A stretch of DNA of 20,133 nucleotides, taken from a virus. The position numbers and the translations under genes were made by a program. Shown in pieces: positions 8,412 through 15,682 of the stretch; position 1 is the first letter of the stretch, and the number at the start of each line of letters is the position of its first letter. The notes beneath the pieces are model-generated. The model saw nothing but the letters and a program-made list of their open reading frames with translations. It ran no database searches and was not told where the DNA came from. Where the stretch lies: IMG/VR virus record IMGVR_UViG_3300002514_000246, positions 4,141 to 24,273 of that record, one strand, 5' to 3'.

Positions 8412-9590
8412 TTATGCCGCGAGTGAAACGATGCGGGAGTTGTTCTTGGGGTCGTCACAGGCAAGCTCACAGAAGTTGTAGAGCAATGCTTCGTAAGCCG
8501 CCTGACGCGAAACCTTATGGAGAATCCGACCGTCCGTTTCGTCCCACTGCCATCCGGCGGTCATCTCGTAGATCGTGAATGTCGACTCATCGAGGAAATA
8601 CATCCTCTGACTCTGACAGTCGCGATCCGGAACGATCGGGATACCGTTGAAGTCGAGTGCGGTGAATCCACCGTCCAGAGACAGTGCCGTTGGGAAACGA
8701 CGATCGCCTACCAAAAGGTTGCCATACTTCCGCCACTGCGTGTAGTCCGTGACGCCCAAAGAAAGATCGCCTTCGCCATTTTCCTCTGCGTCCGTGAACG
8801 CCTCTTGCATCAGATCCAGAGACAACGGCGCCGAGGAAGCATCTTTCTCATTCGCTTGCCACTCAGGATACGTGGAACGAGAAATCTGGTAGATCGTACC
8901 GGTGTCATCGTCCACGATAGCATCGAGGCCGAGAAGTTCCTGGCCGCGAGCATCTTCGCGGATGAAATGCTCGTTGTCGGCACACGTAATCGCCGTTCCC
9001 ATCGTAGCGGTCGTGGCTGTGGTAGCCGTAACCTGGACGGAATCGACGGTACGCGTAGTCGAGGGATCGCCAGAGTTGTTCGTGTAGATGTCCACGATCA
9101 TACCGGCCTTGACCTTATGACCTGCATCGAGCGTCACGGCGGTCGAGGCTGTCACGGCGCCATTCACGGTTCCCAGGGAGCCGAGGCTGTCGCCGAACAT
9201 CTGGCGGTTGAGGTCGTTCTGAGCATCACGACGGATGCCCTTCATTTCCGAGTCCATCACGCGCGCGAACGCGCCGGCATCATTTCGGGATGCCAGGATG
9301 GTTGGAAGGTCGAACTGAATCGTACCGTAGAGGTAGTTCATGTTGACACGCATCTCTACGATCGTCTGACGTTGTGGAGCCGGTGTCGGACCCGCGCCTG
9401 AACGCGCACCAAGCGACTGTGATCCACGGATATTCACAGGGATCGTCACCTGTTTACCCGAAACCATCGTCGGATCGGCGTTACGACGCAGACGAGAGAG
9501 CAAGACGCGCTTCTCGTTGATCGTAGCGTTCATCCTGGGTCCGTACCAAATCTTCAACGCTTCGTCAAAGTTGGTTAGATCCTGTGGCAT
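8412..9590 (-). CDS. Major capsid protein (HK97-type fold likely)
   Basis: The protein is 392 aa, within the usual range for phage capsid proteins, and follows portal and scaffold genes in the classical head order. The N-terminal arm (FDEALKIWYGPRMNATINEK) is followed by a basic stretch and a long strand region. The helix-rich core has FARVMDSEMKGIRRDAQNDL, resembling the spine helix. About residues 140-205 form a Thr/Val/Ala-rich beta insert (VNGAVTASTAVTLDAG). The C-terminal part has FNGIPIVPDRDCQSQRMYF and WDETDGRILHKVSRQAAYE, a pattern typical of the axial domain of many phage capsid proteins. The Shine-Dalgarno (GCGAGAT) is weak for a gene that should be made in large amounts. Confidence 0.85.
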   Translation of the reverse strand: MPQDLTNFDEALKIWYGPRMNATINEKRVLLSRLRRNADPTMVSGKQVTIPVNIRGSQSLGARSGAGPTPAPQRQTIVEMRVNMNYLYGTIQFDLPTILASRNDAGAFARVMDSEMKGIRRDAQNDLNRQMFGDSLGSLGTVNGAVTASTAVTLDAGHKVKAGMIVDIYTNNSGDPSTTRTVDSVQVTATTATTATMGTAITCADNEHFIREDARGQELLGLDAIVDDDTGTIYQISRSTYPEWQANEKDASSAPLSLDLMQEAFTDAEENGEGDLSLGVTDYTQWRKYGNLLVGDRRFPTALSLDGGFTALDFNGIPIVPDRDCQSQRMYFLDESTFTIYEMTAGWQWDETDGRILHKVSRQAAYEALLYNFCELACDDPKNNSRIVSLAA

Positions 9591-9603
9591 TTCAATCTCG
9601 CTG

Positions 9604-10572
9604 TTAAGTGTTCAAAGAACCGCGGTTGAGGATTCCCTTCACGATCGCGAGTGATCCGGTGCCACCGAAGTCCATGTCTTTGCGCTTGGAGTTGACGGCC
9701 TTCTTGGTAATATCCTCTCTACCTGCAGGGCCACCCCTTCCGGCGGGAGGCGGGTTGGCCGCAGGGTCGTTTTCCTTCCCCAAAACCGTCCGCATCGTTT
9801 CCGCATTTCCGTGCAGAAGTTTCGTGAACGTCCCGTTGACATCCTTCACAACCGCCGGTAGGCGATCGGGAGTCATCTTCGGGTTGGCCGCAAAACGCGC
9901 GACCACGTTCTCCGTAATCATCTGCCGCAGTGAGGCATTTTCTTCGGTATCCGCGACCCCATCTTTCGTGATCTGGGAACTCAGGTTCGCGTAGAATTGC
10001 TGTACGTTGCCTTCCGTCGTTCGCTGATTGTCGTTGGCTTCGTACTTGTCCAACCTGGCCTGTAGCGGAGAAACCGCCGCATCCATCACGGCCTTGTTGT
10101 TCTGATACAGCCAGTCGATCCCGTCCTCGTCCATTCCTGGGTTGACCTTCTGAAGCGCGGCTTTCGCCACCGCCTCGATCGACTCAGTGGTAGACGGCTC
10201 CGGTGTTCCTCCCGCCTGTGCCTCTGCACCTTGCTTCAGGAGCAGTGCCAGGGCGGTACCCATCTGATTCATATTCGCCGTAAGCTGTGCGATCTCAGCG
10301 TTCTCGCCACCTTCTGTGGGCGTTCCGCTTCCCTCTGGCTCGCCTGTCTCCTGGGCTTCACCTTCGGGCGCCGCACCAACCTGGTCGAAGTCACCAGATA
10401 GGATTGCTTCCATTTCTGCATCGTTCAAAGAGTCCTCGACTACGGGACCGATCCCCTGGCGCTCGTTTGCCGCGCGAACCGCTTCCGGTGACGTGCTGTT
10501 ACCTTGCCCGTCGTGGTCGAGGAAAAACTGTGTGCTACTTGGGCCTTCCTGTACTGCCGCTTCTTCTGCCAT
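9604..10572 (-). CDS. Probable scaffolding protein
   Basis: This 322-aa protein has a strong AAGGAGG site before its ATG and lies between portal and capsid, the standard place for scaffold genes. The N-terminal third is acidic and low in complexity (EGEAQETGEPEGSGTPTEGG). The middle is predicted helical (IAQLTANMNQMGTALALLLK, later VSPLQARLDKYEANDNQ). The C-terminus is basic and Gly/Pro-rich (AVNSKRKDMDFGGTGS), which fits a capsid-binding tail. There is no protease motif, so scaffold removal would need another factor or exit without cleavage. Family evidence is composition and place only. Confidence 0.72.
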   Translation of the reverse strand: MAEEAAVQEGPSSTQFFLDHDGQGNSTSPEAVRAANERQGIGPVVEDSLNDAEMEAILSGDFDQVGAAPEGEAQETGEPEGSGTPTEGGENAEIAQLTANMNQMGTALALLLKQGAEAQAGGTPEPSTTESIEAVAKAALQKVNPGMDEDGIDWLYQNNKAVMDAAVSPLQARLDKYEANDNQRTTEGNVQQFYANLSSQITKDGVADTEENASLRQMITENVVARFAANPKMTPDRLPAVVKDVNGTFTKLLHGNAETMRTVLGKENDPAANPPPAGRGGPAGREDITKKAVNSKRKDMDFGGTGSLAIVKGILNRGSLNT

Positions 10573-10587
10573 CGTAACCTCCTTGTG

Positions 10588-12768
10588 TTACTGAACGGTT
10601 TCGGGCGCCTGTTGACCACCAAACGCCCCTGACTCGACGACAGCATTCTCAGCTTCCGGCCCTGCACCTTTCGTCGCCATCGCCGCCTGTTGAGCCTGTT
10701 GAGCTTGCTGTGCCATAGCTTCTTGATACTGTCCCGCCAACTGCATCAGACCCTGTTGCACTTCCTCCGGGTCTTTCTCAAAATCGGAACTCTTGATGTA
10801 GTCGGTGATGACTTTGAAGTGGACCGGATGAATATCGAACGGTCCCATTTCCACCTGTTCGCCGAGATCGCGGATCTTGTGGATGTTCCGTCGTGCGCGC
10901 TCCGCGTCTACCGTGAACTCGTTCTGGAACCCTGGTATCTCTAGTTTTTCCAGAACCTTCATCCTTACTTCAGGATTGCGCGCATCGCCGAGAATGCCTT
11001 TGTCGTAGGCCATTTGGATCTTCTGGTTCGCTACGGCTTTCGACAGGATCACGCTCGCGTCCATCTCTACGAACACGTCCTCGACACCAGAGAAGTCGGC
11101 GCCCTTGTAGTGGAACTGTTCGGTGATGCTATCCTCGCCGATGATCTTGACGGAGCGTTCCAGTTTCCAATGCTCCTGGGCGAGTCTCAGCTTGTGCTGT
11201 TCGTGTCTGCCGAAGGTGCGTTTGATACGTTTCAGCATCGGGCCGAACCGTTTCGCGGCCTGCTCCAGAAGGATCTCCGTCTGTCCTAGCGTGTCTACAC
11301 CTGACGGCTGTCTGCCGGCAAGGACATCGAGCGTTCCGGTAATATCTTCCAGATCGCGTTGCGCGGTTTCGCGCTCCTGAGTGATCGTGTTTGGCAGAGG
11401 GACGCCCCCGACTGGCTTCGGTTCGACACCGCGCGGGAGGCTGTGCGAGTCCCACCGAATAATCGACGCAGGGCGCCCCTCGATAATGCGGACGCCCGAC
11501 CTGTTCGGGATCATCCATCGAGGGTTCAACATCGTCTTGCGGTTGTGGATAATTCCTGAGTCTATACTGTTGATTCGCTTCTGCAGGGGGATCGCCGATC
11601 GCATAGGTCCGTGGCCCCACAACTCACCAGGGATCTTGCGATACTGCGTCAACTCCCACGGTAGTTCGCCGCCTTTGGTCTTGAGCGTGTCGATCGGACC
11701 TTCGTGGAGCAGGTTATTGCCGATCGTGCAAGTGTATTTGCCTTCTGGGAATTTGTCTGAGGGACGATGCCGGAAGAACTTCAACAGCGCGAACTCTGTC
11801 GCGTCGTAGTAGTTCTGCATCAGTCCGTGGCCGTGCTGATTCGTCAGGTAGGCGCCGAGGCCGAGCAGGGAAATATCTTCGGCGAACACTTTGTCGCGCC
11901 ACTTGGATCCAAACATCGACACGACCTCATCCGGCGTCGTGGCTTCGACCTCGATGGCGTAGTCAACATCCTTCCACCTGGACCGAGGCTGTGGAAAGAA
12001 GCCAAACGGGTTCGTGGCGCGTTCAATGACCTCGCCCTCGTATAGTTCGTCGTAGAGGGGTTGTCCGTTGTCACCCTTCTTGTGTTCGCGCGTAACGTTC
12101 ATCACAGGCTTGCCGTCTTGCATCATCGGCACGTTCTCGCGCTCCAACTCAAAGCCGTTCATCATCTGGCCGGCGAAGTCTGCCGGATGGCGCTCGTTCG
12201 TCATCCTGTTGATCGCGACATCCTCGTATGCCTGTTCCTCGTGGATGTCCATCTGTGGGATCTTGACGAGTTTGCCGGCGCGCGTGTCGTATTGGGAGAA
12301 AAGAATCAGATTGCCGGTGAGGATGCACCAGGCCGCTGCCTCATCGAAACAGTCGGCGGTGTCCATCCCTTGATAGAGCGCGCGGAGGACGCGGGAAGCG
12401 GCACGACCTCGATCGACATCATCAGCTCGTTGCGATGCCGGTCGCGCCTGACCCATCAGATCGCCGCCGGTGAGGATGTCTAAAAGGCGATCGTGGATCT
12501 TTTGGATGTAGTTGGTGACAGGAGTCGGAATCCAATCATCGAGGCCGTGGCGCCGGAACGTCTGCGTCGTGCTATTCCAACTGATCCATTGTTCGTCACC
12601 GAGAAAGAGTAGTGCTTCGCGCCAATGAAATTCGTGCGCTAGTTTCGCCCCGCGCGAATAGGCGAGGATTTCGTCGACGTAGGATACCCACTGTTCCGCA
12701 TCTCCCTTTGTAGGGATAGTCAGATCATGAACGGGCGATCCCTCGATCGAGCTAATATCAAATGCCAT
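10588..12768 (-). CDS. Portal protein
   Basis: A longer frame begins at 12801, but the ATG at 12768 has GAGGAAT seven bases before it and gives a natural N-terminus, so the product is 726 aa. That is the size of portals in P22-like and other short-tailed phages. Recognisable features are an N-terminal helical part (HWREALLFLGDEQWISW), TPVTNYIQKIHDRLLDILTG, the stretch WCILTGNLILFSQYD, and the motif GRQPSGVDTLGQTEILLEQA common to phage portals, followed by long stem helices. The C-terminus is Gln/Ala-rich (MAQQAQQAQQAAMATKG), like the barrel or tail end of large portals. The portal forms the dodecameric DNA channel at one vertex. It is the first gene of the virion operon, behind a hairpin leader. 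Confidence 0.85.
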   Translation of the reverse strand: MAFDISSIEGSPVHDLTIPTKGDAEQWVSYVDEILAYSRGAKLAHEFHWREALLFLGDEQWISWNSTTQTFRRHGLDDWIPTPVTNYIQKIHDRLLDILTGGDLMGQARPASQRADDVDRGRAASRVLRALYQGMDTADCFDEAAAWCILTGNLILFSQYDTRAGKLVKIPQMDIHEEQAYEDVAINRMTNERHPADFAGQMMNGFELERENVPMMQDGKPVMNVTREHKKGDNGQPLYDELYEGEVIERATNPFGFFPQPRSRWKDVDYAIEVEATTPDEVVSMFGSKWRDKVFAEDISLLGLGAYLTNQHGHGLMQNYYDATEFALLKFFRHRPSDKFPEGKYTCTIGNNLLHEGPIDTLKTKGGELPWELTQYRKIPGELWGHGPMRSAIPLQKRINSIDSGIIHNRKTMLNPRWMIPNRSGVRIIEGRPASIIRWDSHSLPRGVEPKPVGGVPLPNTITQERETAQRDLEDITGTLDVLAGRQPSGVDTLGQTEILLEQAAKRFGPMLKRIKRTFGRHEQHKLRLAQEHWKLERSVKIIGEDSITEQFHYKGADFSGVEDVFVEMDASVILSKAVANQKIQMAYDKGILGDARNPEVRMKVLEKLEIPGFQNEFTVDAERARRNIHKIRDLGEQVEMGPFDIHPVHFKVITDYIKSSDFEKDPEEVQQGLMQLAGQYQEAMAQQAQQAQQAAMATKGAGPEAENAVVESGAFGGQQAPETVQ

Positions 12769-12779
12769 CAATTCCTCAT

Positions 12780-12846
12780 AAAAAAAATGACCGATAGGCA
12801 ATCATGTAGGTGGAGGCGACCACCCACACCGATTCGCCTATCGGTC
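12780..12846 (-). terminator. 25-bp hairpin followed by U8, in the leader of the portal gene
   Basis: Outer arms GACCGATAGGC (12789-12799) and GCCTATCGGTC (12836-12846) pair perfectly. Inside, AATC pairs with GATT, and ATGTAGGTGG pairs with CCACCCACAC, leaving a 6-nt loop and two single-base bulges: 25 pairs in all. On the minus-strand RNA the hairpin is followed after one base by eight U (12780-12787), the form of a strong intrinsic terminator. The U run ends only a few bases before the portal Shine-Dalgarno, and a promoter-like sequence lies upstream (12881-12910). It should stop transcripts from the operon before it and also attenuate the portal operon. Confidence 0.75.
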
Positions 12847-12851
12847 GGTTC

Positions 12852-12880
12852 ACAAGGAGTACGACGAGCGTACCACTTGT
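12852..12880. promoter_or_regulatory. Interrupted inverted repeat at the putative start site of the portal promoter
   Basis: Arms ACAAG-ga-GTACG and CGTAC-ca-CTTGT are symmetrical around a 5-bp centre. The element begins beside the -10-like box at 12881-12886 and would cover the transcription start. Such symmetry suggests a protein-binding operator, or a second small hairpin at the very 5' end of the leader RNA. No regulator gene in the window can be linked to it. Confidence 0.45.
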
Positions 12881-12910
12881 AATTTAGAGCATATAGCTGT
12901 TTATCGTCAA
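12881..12910 (-). promoter_or_regulatory. Sigma70-like promoter upstream of the virion operon
   Basis: On the minus strand there is TTGACG (12905-12910), an 18-bp spacer, and TAAATT (12881-12886). The -35 box includes the stop codon of the 223-aa gene. Transcription would begin near 12874 and enter the hairpin leader of the portal gene. The -10 box matches consensus at four of six positions and the spacer is one longer than ideal, so this is a moderate prediction. Confidence 0.45.
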
Positions 12911-13578
12911 GTTATCTGCTGTCTGGCAACCTTATTAAGGATGGTATTCACGAACTGAGCAACGAATTCTAATTGGATCTTCTCACCGCCAAGAATCCAC
13001 CCATTTCCCGCGTCATCTGGCGTTATTTGCATCCCTAGAAGGTCCGGAATGCCCTGCTCGTTGTATCCGTCGTAGACATCCCCATCGAGGACGTAAAGAA
13101 TCTGCGGTCCAAGTGGTCCTTTTTCGACCCTAAATGCGAGGCAACGGAAGTCGTTTACGACGAAAATCGAGACTTTCTTGTCTCTGGATTCGGCATTCGC
13201 GCGTTTCAGGACGCATTCATCGAGTTTTAGACGAACGGCCTTCACCTTCTCTGCCGTCTGGCCGCGCCACTTGCGCTTGCGCTTCTCTCCTGGCTCAAAC
13301 TTCGGTCCCTGGTGGACCGTGCCGTCTGACAGTTCCAACGTCGCTTCACCGCCCCCAGGCCTCCAGTGTGAGCGCATCGAGATGTCGGTATCGTCTATGA
13401 TCGAGGTAGTGACGATCGACGTGCCACCAGGGTTGTTGAACGCGCGATTGGACTTGACAGCCGACTCAAAGGTGCGCTCGACCGTTCGTGCCGGCCCTCG
13501 CTCCATCTTGGACTGACCGATGATGTCGTCAGTCTCGACGCTGTTCAGTATGCCGTCATAATCTTCTTCTTCGGGCAT
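12907..13578 (-). CDS. Hypothetical protein, last gene of the packaging operon
   Basis: The 223-aa protein starts at an ATG sharing one base with the stop of the gene before it (TAATG), with GAGGAAGAAG upstream. The N-terminal 80 residues are polar and Ser/Thr/Asp-rich and probably disordered. A Lys/Arg stretch follows (GEKRKRKWRGQTAEKVKAV). The C-terminal part has strands and a helix (KKVSIFVVNDFRCLAFRV, then QILYVLDGDVYDGY, then QLEFVAQFVNTILNKVARQ). The basic middle could bind nucleic acid. I do not recognise the family, and the place between terminase nuclease and portal suggests a role in packaging or head assembly at most. Confidence 0.72.
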   Translation of the reverse strand: MPEEEDYDGILNSVETDDIIGQSKMERGPARTVERTFESAVKSNRAFNNPGGTSIVTTSIIDDTDISMRSHWRPGGGEATLELSDGTVHQGPKFEPGEKRKRKWRGQTAEKVKAVRLKLDECVLKRANAESRDKKVSIFVVNDFRCLAFRVEKGPLGPQILYVLDGDVYDGYNEQGIPDLLGMQITPDDAGNGWILGGEKIQLEFVAQFVNTILNKVARQQIT

Positions 13579-13925
13579 TACGCTTCTTCCTCAACGTCCA
13601 CGTCAGTAGGGAAAATTCCCTCGACAGATTCTGTCGTCGTTTCCCTGCCTCCGAATGGGCCATCATTCACGACAGGTCCGTTCAGTTCTGCTACCCATTG
13701 TCCATCTGGTTGCTTGTAAAATCCTCCTGTGCCGTCTTGCATCGGGATGTAGCCTGGCAGTTCTGGCACCGGCTCCCGATCGAGTTGTCGGATCGAGGCG
13801 TGTTCGACCAGGCCGACGAGTTTGTCGACAAGCTCGCTGTTCTGCTTTCGTAGGCCAATGGCGATGTTACCGATGAACCAGATACAGACGACCGCGAAGG
13901 CCGCGAACACCAGAAGTGTTTCCAT
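13578..13925 (-). CDS. Single-span membrane protein with acidic tail
   Basis: An ATG at 13925 has an excellent AAGGAGG site 6 nt before it; an upstream ATG at 13952, coupled to the previous stop by TGATG, would add nine residues. The 115-aa product has one N-terminal membrane span (residues about 3-25, METLLVFAAFAVVCIWFIG). A short helical, possibly coiled-coil stretch follows (KQNSELVDKLVGLVEHAS), then a Pro/Gly-rich region with GYIPMQDGTGGFYKQPDGQW and an acidic end. Together with the 44-aa membrane protein before it and the lysis genes nearby, it may take part in lysis, for instance as a spanin- or antiholin-like component. There is no lipobox and no direct proof. Confidence 0.7.
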   Translation of the reverse strand: METLLVFAAFAVVCIWFIGNIAIGLRKQNSELVDKLVGLVEHASIRQLDREPVPELPGYIPMQDGTGGFYKQPDGQWVAELNGPVVNDGPFGGRETTTESVEGIFPTDVDVEEEA

Positions 13926-13951
13926 CACTCCCCTCCTTACAAGATCCAACA

Positions 13952-14086
13952 TCAAAGTTCCTTCAAGTCAGGCTTTGGCCAAACCAATTCAAAAATTGAG
14001 TCGAATAAACCTATGCCAGCCCACATCACTGCCAGAATGAGAACTAACGGCACCGTTATCGGAAGACATAAAATTCTCAGGCCCAT
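13952..14086 (-). CDS. 44-aa single-span membrane protein
   Basis: This is a small gene with an ATG at 14086 and AGGTG upstream (spacing 3-4). The product has a basic N-terminus (MGLR) and one long hydrophobic span (about residues 4-27: ILCLPITVPLVLILAVMWAG), then a short polar end (VWPKPDLKEL). Its stop shares bases with an ATG of the following reading frame (TGATG). Two adjacent small membrane proteins after a lysis cassette resemble holin, antiholin or spanin arrangements, but size and one span do not decide the role. Confidence 0.6.
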   Translation of the reverse strand: MGLRILCLPITVPLVLILAVMWAGIGLFDSIFELVWPKPDLKEL

Positions 14087-14159
14087 CAGCACCTACTGTG
14101 CACGTTTTCAGTTAGCCGCGTGAATGCCACAGCCGACAACCACAGGCAATCTGTATCGC
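14087..14159. other. Short gap after the terminase nuclease
   Basis: 73 nt between the nuclease stop and the 44-aa gene. Apart from the AGGTG site of the small gene I see no terminator or promoter here. Confidence 0.4.
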
Positions 14160-14984
14160 TCAAATCAGTCCTCCCATCGTAGTTGATTCGCGCTCCATCT
14201 TCCTGAGCCGTATCGCCTTGTCCATCAAATCCTCATCCTCATCTTCCGGTTCCTCGTCGCGAATATACGGCTCCGCGAAGTCTGCCATCGACGGGTCGCC
14301 GATGTTCTCTACTGCGCGTGTTTTGAATGCCGGCGCGTGACCGGCCTCACGTAGTTCCTCTGCAATCGGGAAGTAGAGGATGCCCTGGATCGCGAGCATC
14401 CACCCGAAGATCGCATCATCTTTGGCACCTCTGATATGCTCGTATTTGCCACGCTTGTTCCTTTGAAAGACCGACATCTGGTCGAGAATCAGCGACGATC
14501 GGACGTGGTAGAGGTTGTCGCGCATCCCCGTTCGCGCGTCGTTCACTAGCTTGTTGCGAGTGAGCGCGTTGGTGTTCCACCCTAACTTTTCCTTCCGCGT
14601 GTCCGAGATGTCTGCCCTGTAAAACCACTCGTAATGGAGGTTAGGATATTCCAGATTCTTGAGGACTTGAAGCGGCGTAATATCCTTGTTGTTCTCGATG
14701 AGGACGTAGGACCAGTTGTACCATTTCCCGACGAGATAACAGAGTAAACCAAACTCGTCTGGGTCGATGGAGCCGGTGAACTCACAACACTGATTTCCTG
14801 TGTCTGACCGCAGTACGCACAGGGAACTGTCATCACCGTGTTCAAGTCCTTCTGCGACATCGGCTCCGAGAGAATAGGTTTTTCCTGGCTCCGGTCGCTC
14901 CCAAACTTTGAGCAAAATGCGCGCATCGCCTTCGACTCCGAAAAGGGATTCGACATCGTATTCTATTTTGAGGGCTTCAGGCAT
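14160..14984 (-). CDS. Terminase large subunit, nuclease domain as a separate protein
   Basis: The 274-aa protein matches the C-terminal RNase H-like nuclease half of large terminases and lacks any ATPase part. Key features are WERPEPGKTYSLGADVAEG with Asp42 as first metal ligand, followed by HGDDSS; VLIENNKD with Glu97 in the second acidic position; the helix TRNKLVNDARTGMRD; and GAKDDAIFGWMLAIQG with Asp189/Asp190 as the third. In a normal terminase these follow the ATPase domain in one chain and cut concatemeric DNA during packaging. Here the gene overlaps the peptidase gene by 8 nt and has no clear Shine-Dalgarno, suggesting coupling. The Asp/Glu-rich C-terminal extension (EEPEDEDEDL) may contact the ATPase or portal. 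Confidence 0.85.
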   Translation of the reverse strand: MPEALKIEYDVESLFGVEGDARILLKVWERPEPGKTYSLGADVAEGLEHGDDSSLCVLRSDTGNQCCEFTGSIDPDEFGLLCYLVGKWYNWSYVLIENNKDITPLQVLKNLEYPNLHYEWFYRADISDTRKEKLGWNTNALTRNKLVNDARTGMRDNLYHVRSSLILDQMSVFQRNKRGKYEHIRGAKDDAIFGWMLAIQGILYFPIAEELREAGHAPAFKTRAVENIGDPSMADFAEPYIRDEEPEDEDEDLMDKAIRLRKMERESTTMGGLI

Positions 14985-15390
14985 TTTGATAGATCAGCGT
15001 TGCGACACATCCGATGTGCCAGTGTTCGGAATCCTTCCCGCGCCCGACACGGACGAGGGGGATGCCCTGGTTGAGACACAGCCGTTCAAACCTGTTGGCC
15101 GTATCCTTCGTCCACGTCTTGTCTCCGAAGAAGGCTTTGTCGCCGGCACTGATCGCAGAGATGTCTGCCGCCTCACTGTGTTCGTGGAACGGCCCTGGCT
15201 TCGTTATTGCCGTCACACGGATGGGGCGATCGAAGTAACTCAGGGCGATAGCATTCGCCTGTGCTAACCAGATTGATAACGTCGCGTTGAGTTGGTTCGA
15301 TCGCCACAGTTGCAGATCCTTGACGCCCTTGAAGATCATCAGCTCGTAGACACTGCCTGTCGCCTCGTTTCGTTGAATCAGATCAGCCAT
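14977..15390 (-). CDS. M15-type peptidase, candidate endolysin
   Basis: The frame opens at 15441, but the ATG at 15390 has CGGAG 8-9 nt before it and an 8-nt overlap with the previous gene, giving 137 aa. The zinc peptidase signature of the M15 family (D-Ala-D-Ala carboxypeptidase / L-Ala-D-Glu endopeptidase) is present: PGPFHEHSEAADISA supplies the H-x6-D pair (His69, Asp76), and SEHWH supplies Glu122 and His125. The N-terminal helical region (NQLNATLSIWLAQANAIAL) and FFGDKTWTKDTANRFERLCL fit single-domain phage enzymes. It probably cleaves peptide bridges of the host cell wall at lysis. There is no signal peptide, so it would rely on a holin; a membrane protein is encoded just before it. 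Confidence 0.82.
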   Translation of the reverse strand: MADLIQRNEATGSVYELMIFKGVKDLQLWRSNQLNATLSIWLAQANAIALSYFDRPIRVTAITKPGPFHEHSEAADISAISAGDKAFFGDKTWTKDTANRFERLCLNQGIPLVRVGRGKDSEHWHIGCVATLIYQNA

Positions 15391-15682
15391 ACCACGCTCC
15401 GTATTTGCCGGCGATGAGTACGCCGAGTCTGAAGAACGCAAGCGAGGCTACGCCGGCAATAGCCGTGACGATCGCCAGACCCTTCCTTGTGAATACGCTC
15501 GGTCGAGGGACGAGCCACCCGATGATTGCTACATAGAAGTAGAAGTATCGTGTGACGATGTGCCAGAGGTCGTGCTTGGTTCCGGGGTGAATAATCGGGT
15601 CGCCCCACGTTGCATCCCCATAGCCTTTGGCGATCGACATCACGCAGATCGCGAGCAGTGAGCAGTATAGATCCCTCAACAT
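15383..15682 (-). CDS. Small multi-span membrane protein, candidate holin
   Basis: The ATG at 15682 overlaps the terminase ATPase stop (TGATG), with GAGG upstream; the product is 99 aa. Three hydrophobic stretches are visible: about residues 4-20 (LYCSLLAICVMSIA), 39-59 (VTRYFYFYVAIIGWLVP) and 68-93 (LAIVTAIAGVASLAFFRLG). Size, number of spans and the peptidase gene straight downstream fit a holin, which makes the membrane lesion that releases the endolysin. Holins share little sequence, so this rests on topology and context. Another type of phage membrane protein remains possible. Confidence 0.7.
   Translation of the reverse strand: MLRDLYCSLLAICVMSIAKGYGDATWGDPIIHPGTKHDLWHIVTRYFYFYVAIIGWLVPRPSVFTRKGLAIVTAIAGVASLAFFRLGVLIAGKYGAWYG

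Noticed and set aside
7961-8470. Start of the decoration-like gene at the ATG at 8470
   Set aside because: It would overlap the capsid gene by 59 nt; the TTG at 8395 has a far better Shine-Dalgarno just after the capsid stop.
8517-9401. Plus-strand frame of 294 codons
   Set aside because: It lies wholly opposite the capsid gene and shows Arg/His/Val-rich shadow composition.
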